Assembly: GCF_900119695.1 (NCBI RefSeq)
Contig: NZ_LT632547.1
Coordinates: 1,240,001-1,304,000 of the forward strand
Reading direction: 5' to 3'
Length of the DNA stretch: 64,000 nt
From: Actinomyces urinae
GTDB taxonomy: Bacteria; Actinomycetota; Actinomycetes; Actinomycetales; Actinomycetaceae
Shown: in pieces, positions 1 to 8,559 of the stretch
How positions within the stretch are numbered: position 1 is the first letter of the stretch
How the letters are laid out: each line of letters begins with the position of its first letter
Program-made: the position numbers and the translations under genes
Notes under the pieces: generated by a model
Told to the model about the DNA's origin: nothing
Database searches by the model: none
What the model saw: only the letters and a program-made list of their open reading frames with translations

Positions 1-930
1 GCCGATGGCGTTGTAAATGTCATTGTCGTACGCGTGAAGCCAGATGTTGATTCGCCGCCCAACATGAGGGAAAGTCTTGATTGCGAAGTAGGCGGCTGGT
101 GCGAATAGTGTAGCGCCGATGATTAACCAGGAAACGCGGGCAGTGGCCACGTAGATCATGGCGATGAACAGGCCGAAGAATAGTAGCGAGGTGCCAAGGT
201 CGCGCTGCAAGACGAGCACGAGGATTGCTACCAGCCATGTGAGCAGGATGGGGCCGAGGTCGCGTGCGCGAGGCAGGCGTATACCGAGGAATTTCTTGCC
301 TCCAACGGTGAGCATGTCGCGGTTGGTGACGAGGTATCCGGCGAAGAAGATGGCGAGGGTGATTTTCACGAACTCGGCAGGTTGGACGGAGAATGGGCCG
401 AGGTAAATCCAGATGCGCGCGCCGAAATGTTCCTGTCCAAGCCCGGGAATGAGGGGCAAGATTAGTAGCACGATGGACACGAACATGGCGATGTAGGTGT
501 AGCGGCGCAGGTTTCGATGGTTGCGAACCAGAATGAGGACGGCCGCACCGGCCAGTAGCCCTACGGCTACGAAAATCAGCTGTTTCATACCGACAATCGG
601 GTATTGCGATTCAGGCGGTAGGTTTTCGTTCAGCGTTTTGTAAGACACGTCGAGCCGGTAAATCATGGCGAGGCCAACGCCGGTCAGTCCGACAGCCACG
701 GGTAGGATCACTGGGTCAGCGTGCGGAGCGAGTTTACGTACCCCGAGGTATGCAACGGTTGAGAATACGACGAGGATTACCACGTGCCAAAGGATGTTGG
801 CAGGCAACTCGTCGGTTCGATTCAGGGAGGTGAGGACGTAACCGCCCAGGCCCGCGGCCGTGGACAGGACAAGCAGGAGCAGCTCTAAGAAGGGCCGCGA
901 TCTTGGAGGAGAGATCGTTACGGTTGCCAT
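1..930 (-). CDS. rodA: RodA/FtsW/SpoVE-family peptidoglycan polymerase (3' end outside window)
   Basis: Only the first 310 codons are present; the frame runs off the left edge. The translation starts MATVTISPPRSRPF and is a series of hydrophobic segments typical of the SEDS family, which polymerises lipid II glycan strands in the membrane. Family-like stretches include IWIYLGPFSVQPAEF and LVLQRDLGTSLLFFGLF, then HVGRRINIWLHAYDN near the break. The start ATG overlaps the TAA stop of the PP2C phosphatase gene by one base, so the two are translationally coupled. The RodA assignment rather than FtsW rests on the neighbours: pstP and FHA genes next to rodA are the usual actinobacterial order, followed outside the window by a PBP and PknA/PknB. 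Confidence 0.9.
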   Translation of the reverse strand, partial: MATVTISPPRSRPFLELLLLVLSTAAGLGGYVLTSLNRTDELPANILWHVVILVVFSTVAYLGVRKLAPHADPVILPVAVGLTGVGLAMIYRLDVSYKTLNENLPPESQYPIVGMKQLIFVAVGLLAGAAVLILVRNHRNLRRYTYIAMFVSIVLLILPLIPGLGQEHFGARIWIYLGPFSVQPAEFVKITLAIFFAGYLVTNRDMLTVGGKKFLGIRLPRARDLGPILLTWLVAILVLVLQRDLGTSLLFFGLFIAMIYVATARVSWLIIGATLFAPAAYFAIKTFPHVGRRINIWLHAYDNDIYNAIG

Positions 931-2222
931 TAGCTCTCCTTAGTGGCAGCCGTTGTTGGTGAGCTGGTTCCAGATTCAGATGGTTTAGTTTCCCCCGTTT
1001 TGCTAGTCGTTTCAGTTGTCGAAGTTGTCTTACTGTTCTTCGCTGTACGCTTTAGGGATTCAACGTACTGGTTGATTTCCTCCATGGAAGATCTGCGTAC
1101 AGGCTCTTGTAGACGCGTTCTTTCAACAGGGAGGAGATCTGTAGCCTTGAGCTCGGTTAGTTCAACTGGGTGAGATAGCTCGAACGGGCCAACCGCCTGC
1201 GGAATACCCTGGAAGATGACAACCTGGTCTTCCACCAATTGCGCGTAATACTGGGTTTGTGACCAAACATATCCGCCCCACGCACCCAGAATGACCAGCG
1301 TTGCAGCGATTAGAGCGAAGAAGGGTTTAACCCAGGATCTTGGTTTCGAGTCTTCGGGTTCTTCCTCATCGATCATGGTTTCTCGCGGGGCGAGGTTAGC
1401 GGCACGTGCGGCAGCGCCTCCGCCTCCGCGGCTAGGAAGGTTGCGGTCAATCGCTGCGGCGCCCACTACCTGGGGGGTTGGCACGTCGATGGAGCCGGCG
1501 GGTACGACGTCAGCGATCACGCATGTGATGTTGTCGGGCCCGCCCCCTCGCAGGGCGAGGTTGATTAGTTCTTCGGCGCATTCGCCAGGATCGTCGATGG
1601 TGGAGAGCGTTTCGATGATGGTGTCGGCGGAAACCACGCCAGACAGCCCGTCGGAGCACAGCAACCACCGGTCGCCTACCACGGCTTCGCGCACGGATTC
1701 GTCGGGCACAACGTCAGAGTCGGAGTCGCCAAGAATACGCAGCACGATCGAACGCTGTGGGTGGTTTTCAGCCTCTTCTGGCGTGATTTGCCCGGTTTGG
1801 ATGAGGTATTGCACAAACGAGTGGTCGGTGGTGACCTGCGTGAGGTTGTCGCCGCGAAGCACGTATGCGCGCGAGTCACCGATGTGCACCATCGCAAGTT
1901 TTGACCCGGACCGCATGAGGGCAATGCAGGTGGTGCCAAGGCCTTGCAGTTTCGGGTCGTTCTTTGAGCGTTCAATCAGCTCCTCGTGCGCCGCATTAAG
2001 GGCGTCGCGGAGCAGGGGAAGCATTTGCTCGGCCGGGTGGTCGTCCGCATCGAGGGGGGCGAAGTGGGCAACGGCCACCGATGATGCGATGTCTCCGCCC
2101 GCAGGCCCGCCCATACCGTCGGCCAGTAGGAGCAGGTGCGGCCCGGCGTAGCCGGAATCCTGATTGTTTTTGCGCACGAGGCCCACGTCAGACCTGGCGG
2201 CGAAGCGGAAGTCAATGGCCAT
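930..2222 (-). CDS. pstP: PP2C-family Ser/Thr protein phosphatase PstP
   Basis: This 430-residue protein reverses phosphorylation by PknA/PknB-type kinases that control cell wall growth and division. The N-terminal 235 residues form a PP2C domain with metal-binding aspartates visible in NNQDS (D22), ADGMGG (D35), CSDGLSG and GGGPDNITCV. A single membrane helix follows at about residues 300-320 (LIAATLVILGAWGGYVW), then an extracellular tail of about 110 residues ending in a Thr/Ser/Lys-rich stretch. This matches the architecture of mycobacterial PstP. Its ATG overlaps the fhaB stop by one base and its stop overlaps the rodA start by one base. Confidence 0.95.
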   Translation of the reverse strand: MAIDFRFAARSDVGLVRKNNQDSGYAGPHLLLLADGMGGPAGGDIASSVAVAHFAPLDADDHPAEQMLPLLRDALNAAHEELIERSKNDPKLQGLGTTCIALMRSGSKLAMVHIGDSRAYVLRGDNLTQVTTDHSFVQYLIQTGQITPEEAENHPQRSIVLRILGDSDSDVVPDESVREAVVGDRWLLCSDGLSGVVSADTIIETLSTIDDPGECAEELINLALRGGGPDNITCVIADVVPAGSIDVPTPQVVGAAAIDRNLPSRGGGGAAARAANLAPRETMIDEEEPEDSKPRSWVKPFFALIAATLVILGAWGGYVWSQTQYYAQLVEDQVVIFQGIPQAVGPFELSHPVELTELKATDLLPVERTRLQEPVRRSSMEEINQYVESLKRTAKNSKTTSTTETTSKTGETKPSESGTSSPTTAATKES

Positions 2223-2710
2223 TAGCTCACCAGCTCAAATGTGGTTCTACCAATGCGAACGTTAGCGCCAAACGTGAGCCGGTGGGGCCGGTCGATGCGC
2301 TCGTCGTCAACGAACGTGCCGTTTGTGGAGCCAAGGTCTTCAACCCACCAGCCTTCATCGTCCAGGTGGAGGCGGGCGTGGCGCGAAGATGCGTATTCGT
2401 CGTCGATTACAAGCGTGGAGGCGGGCGAGCGGCCGATAGTGATGTCCGCGTTACCTAGCTTCATGGTGGTGCCAACCAGGGGCCCTCCGGTGATAAGGAG
2501 TTTGGTTGGCGTTGCGGGGGCTGCGCCGCGTTTGCGGCGTCGTTTAGATTCAGCGAGGTGCTTGTCAGCCTCTTTGCGACCCGCACCGCGCGGGGTGACC
2601 ACGGTTCCGAAGATGTCTTGGCGTAGCAGTGAGACAGCTCCGAGCGCCACCGCCCAAAGTAGGAGGAGATAGAGGAGTCGGAGCAGCGTGAATGCTAGGT
2701 CAGAAGCCAT
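2222..2710 (-). CDS. fhaB: FHA domain protein FhaB (FipA-like)
   Basis: A 162-residue protein with an N-terminal membrane helix (about residues 5-28) and a C-terminal forkhead-associated domain that binds phosphothreonine. FHA hallmarks are GRSPASTLVIDD, SSRHARL and DLGSTNGTFVDD. In related actinobacteria FhaB is phosphorylated by PknA/PknB and links this signalling to septum and peptidoglycan assembly. It abuts fhaA directly and overlaps pstP by one base, so it is an internal gene of the operon. Confidence 0.93.
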   Translation of the reverse strand: MASDLAFTLLRLLYLLLLWAVALGAVSLLRQDIFGTVVTPRGAGRKEADKHLAESKRRRKRGAAPATPTKLLITGGPLVGTTMKLGNADITIGRSPASTLVIDDEYASSRHARLHLDDEGWWVEDLGSTNGTFVDDERIDRPHRLTFGANVRIGRTTFELVS

Positions 2711-3418
2711 CTACGTGTATTGCTCCTTTGCGGCAGATGTCCAAAACAGGATGCGCGTGCGTCCGATCACCAGCTGATTTCCGTCCACTAGTGTGGCGGC
2801 GTCTACCTTGTGTCCTTCGACGTAGAGGCCGTTTGTGGAACCAAGGTCGGAAGCAATCACGCCGTCTGGGGTTTTGCGTAGTTCGAGGTGGCGGCGAGAA
2901 ACTCCGGAGTCTGAGATGGTGATGTCGGCTTCGGCGCCGCGTCCGAGGATGGTTACAGGCTCGGTGAGGATCCAGCGTTCACCCTCTACGTCGATGATCG
3001 GGTTGGATTCGGTAGCAACTTGGCTGGTGGCTGGGGCTACCGCCCCGCGTTTGGTGCCAACTTCGATTTCGAGTTCACCCGTGAGCTCTTCAGGGCCTTC
3101 CTCAATATTCACGTCGATGGGGCCAACGAGGGCGAAGTTGTTTTCTTCGGCGTGTTCTCGTGCCGTGTTCTCCACTTCGGTGGCGAGGACGTCAATGCCT
3201 AGCTCTTCTAGTCGCTTCATGTCGGAGGGTGCGACGCGGACAGTGTACTGGTTTGGGGCGATGGCGCGATCCCGGGAGTATTCCTGGACGTGGTTGTCCA
3301 TGGCGCTGCGCACCGCCGAGCTGACGTCTACAGGTTTAAGTTCAGAACGGAAGATCCGGGAGAAGGTGCCTTGCACGCCTTTTTCGATTACTGATTCGAA
3401 TCGGTCAAGAAACCGCAT
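2711..3418 (-). CDS. fhaA: FHA domain protein FhaA (DUF3662 + FHA)
   Basis: A 235-residue cytoplasmic protein. Residues 1-125 resemble the DUF3662 domain that precedes FHA in FhaA proteins (start MRFLDRFESVIEKGVQG). Residues 145-230 are an FHA domain with ILGRGAEADITISD, SRRHLEL and DLGSTNGLYVEG. In mycobacteria FhaA binds phosphorylated MurJ and regulates the last steps of peptidoglycan precursor export. It is the promoter-proximal gene of the minus-strand operon. At 235 residues it is shorter than mycobacterial FhaA, mainly through a shorter linker. Confidence 0.93.
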   Translation of the reverse strand: MRFLDRFESVIEKGVQGTFSRIFRSELKPVDVSSAVRSAMDNHVQEYSRDRAIAPNQYTVRVAPSDMKRLEELGIDVLATEVENTAREHAEENNFALVGPIDVNIEEGPEELTGELEIEVGTKRGAVAPATSQVATESNPIIDVEGERWILTEPVTILGRGAEADITISDSGVSRRHLELRKTPDGVIASDLGSTNGLYVEGHKVDAATLVDGNQLVIGRTRILFWTSAAKEQYT

Positions 3419-3487
3419 TGTCCACCCCCAATAGGTAGCTCGATTGTTTTGCTACAAGCTCGGAATCTACGCTACTACTTTGGCCAT

Positions 3488-3493
3488 ATTATA
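3488..3493 (-). promoter_or_regulatory. -10 element of the fhaA-fhaB-pstP-rodA operon
   Basis: A perfect TATAAT reads on the minus strand here, 70 bases upstream of the fhaA ATG. No good -35 lies 16-18 bases further upstream. It is back to back with the tRNA-Leu promoter. Confidence 0.5.
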
Positions 3494-3517
3494 GCGATTG
3501 CGCGAGGTTGGCTGAAT

Positions 3518-3546
3518 TTGCCTCACAGGTTTTGATTTTATATGCT
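3518..3546 (+). promoter_or_regulatory. Promoter of tRNA-Leu
   Basis: TTGCCT (3518-3523) and TATGCT (3541-3546) are separated by exactly 17 bases. The predicted transcription start, about 3553, lies a few bases before the mature tRNA 5' end at 3559. Confidence 0.65.
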
Positions 3547-3558
3547 GATCTAGCTTCA

Positions 3559-3642
3559 GCCCGGGTGGCGGAATTGGTAGACGCGCACGGTTCAGGTCCG
3601 TGTGCCCTTACGGGCATGGGGGTTCGACTCCCCCCTCGGGCA
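3559..3642 (+). tRNA. tRNA-Leu (anticodon CAG)
   Basis: An 84-base class II tRNA with a variable arm. The acceptor arms GCCCGGG and CTCGGGC pair with one G-T wobble. The anticodon stem CACGG/CCGTG closes the loop TTCAGGT with anticodon CAG at 3593-3595, reading CTG codons. The T arm GGGGG-TTCGACT-CCCCC is perfect. CCA is not encoded. A short T-tailed hairpin follows, so it is a single-tRNA transcript. Confidence 0.97.
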
Positions 3643-3651
3643 CTCAGTTTG

Positions 3652-3672
3652 CCGCAGAATCATGCGGTTTTT
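3652..3672 (+). terminator. Rho-independent terminator of tRNA-Leu
   Basis: CCGCA, a six-base loop, TGCGG, then five T residues, ten bases after the tRNA 3' end. Confidence 0.7.
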
Positions 3673-3897
3673 GCGAAAAGCAGAACGATATTGCTACATA
3701 GAGTGCTACACCCCCTGGACGGAGCGAATAGTCGCGATTGAGATTTTTGCTTTGGGGCCTTGATGTGTCTCGTCATTGTTCCGTTTCTGGTTTGGTAGTT
3801 TCCGGTTATTGCGACGCGCTCAACCTAGGTCGGCTAGCTTGTAGCTAAGAGATACGAGTGTCGAGTGACGTTATGAAATGGGCGGAAAGAGCAGACG

Positions 3898-4431
3898 ATG
3901 GTTGAAGAGGATGGGGCGGGCAAGACTCGCGCGTACCGTACATTTCCGAAAATGTGCGGCTTGATTAAAGAAGATTTAGAGCGCGTGTCAGATGGTTCTA
4001 ACCCGGTAGTGGCAGGGTTTGACCGCACCGGTTACATCATCAACACGCTATCGGCGTTGCGCGATTACTCGGCGGGAAGCTTTTTTAGCGGAAAACCAGA
4101 GCTTGAAGTGCCGGTCTTGGACGTGATGATCGACCAATACAAACGCTACGGGCACTTCATACAGGCAAGGCCCTGTAGGGATGCGGTATTGCACTGGCTC
4201 GAGATGGAAGAACGGGCAGGGAGCGTGGGCGTTATGCCGTTCACCATGTCGTACTTCGACATCATCGGCGGGCGCGTCAGAGAGGAAGACGAACCAAGAG
4301 GATCAGAAACGCCATACAAGCTAGAGGACTGGATCAAACGCGCTGAACCATACTTTAGCGACCTGGTAGAGCGCTATGCGCTCGCGGTAAACGCGATGGT
4401 GCACGAAGAGGCGAATAAGTACTACAACTAG
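3898..4431 (+). CDS. Hypothetical protein, 177 aa, no recognised family
   Basis: An open frame of 177 codons with a plausible ribosome site (GGAAAGAG upstream of the ATG at 3898). The product is soluble-looking and acidic, with no signal peptide or membrane helix. Segments such as GFDRTGYIINTLSALRDY and a charged C-terminus rich in E, K and Y give no family match I recognise. It sits alone between tRNA-Leu and the beta-CASP gene, with codon use like its surroundings. The position just downstream of a tRNA is compatible with acquired DNA, but no integrase or att duplication is visible. The function is unknown. Confidence 0.6.
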   Translation: MVEEDGAGKTRAYRTFPKMCGLIKEDLERVSDGSNPVVAGFDRTGYIINTLSALRDYSAGSFFSGKPELEVPVLDVMIDQYKRYGHFIQARPCRDAVLHWLEMEERAGSVGVMPFTMSYFDIIGGRVREEDEPRGSETPYKLEDWIKRAEPYFSDLVERYALAVNAMVHEEANKYYN

Positions 4432-4560
4432 CTCCCGGGGCACCTATCCGACCACCCCGGCGGATTGCCGTGCCGATATTCGCCCAAGCCTCCCCCTGCG
4501 AACTAGTGTGTGCTGCGTCATACTGGAAGTGTCTCGATTGCAAACGGATGGGTGAGGGAC

Positions 4561-5988
4561 ATGAGCGATTCGCTTGTTAGCTGCAGGTTTCTTGGTGCGG
4601 CTGGAACCGTGACCGGATCGAAGTATTTGTTAGAAATCGATGGCCGTAGGGTGCTGGTTGACGCGGGCATGTATCAGGGCGATAAGAAATGGCGTGTCAA
4701 GAACTGGGAGCCGTTCTCTCCAAGCCCGCAAACTATTACCGACATTTTGGTTACGCACGCTCACGCTGACCACGTCGCTTACTTGCCGGTGCTTGTGAAG
4801 CAGGGTTTTAAAGGCTCGATTTGGGCTACTAAGGCAACGATTAAACTCGCTGAGATAGTCCTGCGCGATGCCGGCAACCTGCAGGTGAATGACGCGAAGT
4901 CAGCGAAAAAGGGCGGCTACTCTAAGTATGAGAATCCGCTGGCCCTCTTTACTCCAGAGGACGTGGAGAAGACGCTGCAGTATTTCCGCCCCGTTGAGTT
5001 TGATGTGGAAGTTGATTTTGGGCAGTTCTCCGCCCGCTGGGTACCGGCCAGCCATATCCTCGGGTCGGCTTCGATTCTGATAAAGACAGAGGGCACGCGG
5101 ATCCTCTTTTCTGGCGATCTGGGCAGGGAGAACCCGTACCTGCTGAAGCCGCGCGGGAAAACCCCGGCAGCGGATTGGGTGATTATGGAATCCACGTACG
5201 GTGACCGGTTGCATGAGGTTGCCGAGGTGCCGCACGAAGAAATGGCGCGCGCGATCCGTGACACCGCGGCGCGGGGTGGAAAGATAGTGATTCCCGCATT
5301 TGCGATTCACCGTACAGAGTCGGTGCTCGCCCAGCTGGTGTCAATGATGGGCGAAGGGCGAATCCCGGATCTGCCGGTGTTTGTGGACTCGCCGATGGGC
5401 CTGCGCGCCCTCAGCGTGTACGAGGAGTTTGCGGATGAAGAGATGCGCAGCGGTATTGATAAGGAAGACTTCCTGGGCATTCCGCAACTACAACAGATGC
5501 TGAGCGTGGAGGATTCGAAGAAGATCAATGAGTTCAAAGGCTCGTGCATCATAGTGACATCCTCAGGAATGTTGGAGGGCGGCCGCGTTTTGCACCACCT
5601 GCAAAGGTTGTTGCCAGATCCGAAGAACTGCCTCATTATCACCGGATACCAGGCTGTGGGAACGCGCGGTCGAAAACTGCTTGAGGGTGCGGAATCGATC
5701 AAAATGCACGGCTGGTACGTGCCGGTTCGCGCTGAAGTTACGCAAGACCGCGAGTTTTCTGCGCATGCCGATCGTGACGAGCTTTTGCGTTGGGTTATGC
5801 AAGCTGGCCAAGGCGATGATGACGAGGCGGGGAAGGCCCCGCACGCGGTGTTCTTGACGCACGGTGAGCCGCGGGCAGCCCAGGCGCTGGGTGAGCGAAT
5901 CAAGCAGGAGCTTGGCTGGAATGTGGTTATCCCCCAGTTTGGCGAGGTTGTGAGGCTTGCGCCAAACCCGGACTGGGTCAGGGATTAA
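4561..5988 (+). CDS. Beta-CASP family metallo-beta-lactamase-fold RNA hydrolase
   Basis: A 475-residue protein of the MBL-fold/beta-CASP family (COG1236-type, CPSF-73/YSH1-like), whose members are predicted Zn-dependent RNA endo- or exonucleases. The N-terminal fold shows LGAAGTVTGSKYLLE and the zinc motif THAHADH at residues 65-71. Further ligand regions are SHILGSA and FSGDLGREN. The beta-CASP segment contains VIPAFAIHRTESVLAQL, and the C-terminus has the final histidine in FSAHADRDELLRW. The ATG at 4561 is chosen because the conserved fold begins right after it. An upstream extension to 4510 is open but unsupported. It is distinct from RNase J. It converges on the GH4 gene. Confidence 0.85.
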   Translation: MSDSLVSCRFLGAAGTVTGSKYLLEIDGRRVLVDAGMYQGDKKWRVKNWEPFSPSPQTITDILVTHAHADHVAYLPVLVKQGFKGSIWATKATIKLAEIVLRDAGNLQVNDAKSAKKGGYSKYENPLALFTPEDVEKTLQYFRPVEFDVEVDFGQFSARWVPASHILGSASILIKTEGTRILFSGDLGRENPYLLKPRGKTPAADWVIMESTYGDRLHEVAEVPHEEMARAIRDTAARGGKIVIPAFAIHRTESVLAQLVSMMGEGRIPDLPVFVDSPMGLRALSVYEEFADEEMRSGIDKEDFLGIPQLQQMLSVEDSKKINEFKGSCIIVTSSGMLEGGRVLHHLQRLLPDPKNCLIITGYQAVGTRGRKLLEGAESIKMHGWYVPVRAEVTQDREFSAHADRDELLRWVMQAGQGDDDEAGKAPHAVFLTHGEPRAAQALGERIKQELGWNVVIPQFGEVVRLAPNPDWVRD

Positions 5989-5992
5989 CGCA

Positions 5993-6013
5993 AGCCGCCT
6001 CTAACCTGCGGCT
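5993..6013. terminator. Short hairpin between convergent genes
   Basis: AGCCGC, a nine-base loop, GCGGCT, overlapping the last codons of the GH4 gene. There is no T tract, so its use as a terminator is uncertain. Confidence 0.3.
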
Positions 6014-7373
6014 AGTCGTGTCCGCGTAGCACGGCTTGCAGTCTTGGGTCCTCCAAGTAGCCGTCCAACACGTTGCGCGCCACGGCAATCGAGTCAACTA
6101 GCGGGTGGCTTGCAATAGCGTGCCAAGCGGCCCCCTCGTTGGATTCAAAGAACGCGCGTAACAGTTCTTCTTCCACTGCCTTGACCGTTGAGACAAGGCC
6201 AAATTCGGGGCCGGTTAGGGGCGCAACCTGGTGCGGGTGGATGCCGCCAGCGTCAACCGTGCAGGGAACCTCCACGACTGCGGATTCGGACAAGCCTGGA
6301 ACCAGCAGGCCGCTTGGCCCGTCGCCGTTTGCCACGTTCAGAATCATGGTTGCGGGCTCGCCGTTGGTGATGGCTTTCATGATGTTGAAGGCAACCTCTT
6401 GATAGCCGCCGCCCATGTCCTCATTGCGGCGCCCGGCCCGCTCTTCCTCGGGACGTGATTCAGCCATGTAAGTGGCTTCGCGCTCGTTGTGCGTGGCCTG
6501 CCACAGTTCGGCTGCCTGCTGCGGGTCGGCCGTTGCGGCCTCGTAAAACTTTTCTTGCTGAGCGCGCAAGAACTCCCCGCGCGTCTCACGCTCGTCCAGA
6601 ATGCGTTGCAGTGATTCGCGCGCGTAGTAGTAGTAGAACAGGTATTCGTTAGGCAGAGCCCCGAGAGTGCGCACCCAGTCGAAGCCGAGGATGCGGGCCT
6701 CTTCAATATGATCGAGCATCTCGTCAGATGCGAGCAGCTCGGGCAGACGGTCAACTCCGTCTACGCGTAGTTCGCGCAACCATCCGAGGTGGTTCAGGCC
6801 AACATAGTCAAACTCAACCTCGCTTGGCAAAACGCCTATCGCCGCGCACGCCTTACGCATGAGGCCGATCGGGGTGTCACAAATGCCAACGACGCGGTTG
6901 CCGAGCACCGTGCGCATTGCCTGCGTGATGATACCGGCCGGGTTGGTGAAGTTGATGACCCACGCGTTTGGTGCCACTTCGCGCGCAGCCTTCGCTAAAC
7001 GCATGGCTTCCGGCAATGTGCGCAACGCGTACGCATTGCCGCCCGGGCCAACCGTTTCTTGCCCAATAACGTGGTTAGAAAGAGCCACTCGCTCGTCGCG
7101 AACACGCCCATCGGTGCCGCCTACGCGGATTGCTGAAAATACGAAGTCCGCGCCAGTAAGCGCCTCGTGAAGATCGGTGGTCGCAGTGATTCGAGGCAGG
7201 CTAGGCCGGTCAGAATACAATCCGCGGATCACGTTTTCGATGACGCCCATTCGCATAGTGGAAACGTCATACAACGCCACGTCAGTGATCTGGAATACAG
7301 AATCGTGCTTTGAGAGGACGTCCAGAACTTGAGGGACGCGAAATCCGCCGCCTCCAGCGATCGTTAGTTTCAC
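6012..7373 (-). CDS. Glycoside hydrolase family 4, 6-phospho-beta-glucosidase-like
   Basis: A 453-residue NAD+- and Mn2+-dependent glycosidase. Family 4 enzymes cleave glycosides, often phosphorylated, by an oxidation-elimination mechanism. The N-terminus KLTIAGGGGFRVPQVL is the Rossmann NAD site. INFTNPAGI, GICDTPIGL (metal cysteine) and GLNHLGWLREL (metal histidine) are the family signatures. The start is set to GTG at 7373, which has AAAGG upstream and directly precedes the Rossmann strand; the longer ATG reading adds 11 non-conserved residues. It is divergent from the kinase-transporter genes, which suggests a shared sugar substrate. Phospho-beta-glucoside specificity is inferred from similarity only. 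Confidence 0.85.
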   Translation of the reverse strand: MKLTIAGGGGFRVPQVLDVLSKHDSVFQITDVALYDVSTMRMGVIENVIRGLYSDRPSLPRITATTDLHEALTGADFVFSAIRVGGTDGRVRDERVALSNHVIGQETVGPGGNAYALRTLPEAMRLAKAAREVAPNAWVINFTNPAGIITQAMRTVLGNRVVGICDTPIGLMRKACAAIGVLPSEVEFDYVGLNHLGWLRELRVDGVDRLPELLASDEMLDHIEEARILGFDWVRTLGALPNEYLFYYYYARESLQRILDERETRGEFLRAQQEKFYEAATADPQQAAELWQATHNEREATYMAESRPEEERAGRRNEDMGGGYQEVAFNIMKAITNGEPATMILNVANGDGPSGLLVPGLSESAVVEVPCTVDAGGIHPHQVAPLTGPEFGLVSTVKAVEEELLRAFFESNEGAAWHAIASHPLVDSIAVARNVLDGYLEDPRLQAVLRGHD

Positions 7374-7545
7374 GGGCGAACACCTTTCAGATCGAAGGAA
7401 AAGCACAGTCTCTTGCGCATACCTTCTTATCTTATAAAGTCTGCCTGCACGCGTGAACTATCCGTTATGGGGCCGCGGAGTGTTTGTCATGAACGAGATG
7501 TGGGGCGATACTGATCGAAACGGTACGCAGAAGGAAGCAGGCTGT

Positions 7546-8541
7546 ATGTCCACCGGCGCAATAGCGGTTTGTGGCCCAACGTTCTTGGACGTGGTGATGG
7601 CTGGGATGCCACATGCTCCAGTGCTGGGCGAGGAGATGTGGGTTGATTCTTCGGCGCTTACCGCGGGAGGCGCTGCCAATCAGGCGGTTGCTGTGGCGCG
7701 GCTGGGCCATCCGGTAGAGCTGATAACTCGCCTCGGAAATGATCGGGCGGGCCAGATCGTGCGGTCAGTGCTTGAAGAAAACAAGGTTGGCACCGCGTAT
7801 GCCAATTCCGTTGAGCGCCAGTCCGTAACTGTTGCGCTTGCCTGGGACGCAGACCGGGCAATGGTCACCCACGGGTCGGATGAAGGTGGCGTGCTACCGG
7901 AGAGCTTCACTCCTTCCGTGCTAATCGCAGACCTGCGCGCGATCGATAAGAATGTTGAAGTTGTTAAGCAGTGGCGCGCTCGCGGCACGAAGGTGATTGG
8001 TGACGTCGGTTGGGATTCAACGGGCGCGTGGCGCACCAGCGACCTGCTTCCGCTTGAACACTGCGATTATTTTGTTCCCAACGAGACCGAAATATTGCAC
8101 TATGCCCGCTGTTTTGATGTTCGCCAGGCCGTTTCGATGATCGGTCAGCTGGTGGAAACCGATGCACGAATAGTTGTAACAAGAGGCGGTCGTGGCGTGG
8201 CTCTGGGTCCAGAAAACTACCAGACTCTGCCCGGTATCGCGGCCCATGTGGTTGATCCAACGGGTGCGGGCGACGCGTTCAGTGCCGGGCTCGCGGTAGC
8301 TGTTGCTAATGGGGCAACAGATAGTGAGGCTGTGTCTTTCGCCCTCCTTCTAGGCGCACTATCGGTTACCAAGACAGGAGGAGCGGGCTCTACTCCTACC
8401 GCTTCAGAGCTAACAAAAATGATTGAAGAGCTCGACATTCCTGGGTCATACGATTTGGGATTCGTTCATCAGTTTGTAAAAACATTCGAGTTTAAGAACC
8501 AAATAGTTTCGTCAGATGAAACACTAAAGCAGACGAAGTAA
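7546..8541 (+). CDS. PfkB/ribokinase-family sugar kinase
   Basis: A 331-residue carbohydrate kinase. The PfkB fold is seen in the N-terminal AVCGPTFLDVVMAG, the glycine-rich AGGAANQAVAVARLG and the C-terminal signature VDPTGAGDAFSAGLAVA with the catalytic aspartate. The ATG at 7546 has GGAAG upstream and fits the family N-terminus; the frame is open back to 7453 but that part is not conserved. It starts a four-gene run with a binding protein and two permeases, so it probably phosphorylates the imported sugar or the product of the divergent GH4 enzyme. Confidence 0.85.
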   Translation: MSTGAIAVCGPTFLDVVMAGMPHAPVLGEEMWVDSSALTAGGAANQAVAVARLGHPVELITRLGNDRAGQIVRSVLEENKVGTAYANSVERQSVTVALAWDADRAMVTHGSDEGGVLPESFTPSVLIADLRAIDKNVEVVKQWRARGTKVIGDVGWDSTGAWRTSDLLPLEHCDYFVPNETEILHYARCFDVRQAVSMIGQLVETDARIVVTRGGRGVALGPENYQTLPGIAAHVVDPTGAGDAFSAGLAVAVANGATDSEAVSFALLLGALSVTKTGGAGSTPTASELTKMIEELDIPGSYDLGFVHQFVKTFEFKNQIVSSDETLKQTK

Positions 8542-8559
8542 TTGTCGAAAGGGAGGACA

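Noticed and set aside
1291-2151. Long plus-strand open frame opposite pstP (286 codons)
   Set aside because: It is antisense to a clear PP2C gene, with no family motifs and a composition expected of a shadow frame in GC-rich DNA.
3559-3900. Integrated element at tRNA-Leu
   Set aside because: No integrase gene and no duplicated tRNA 3' end were found downstream within the window.
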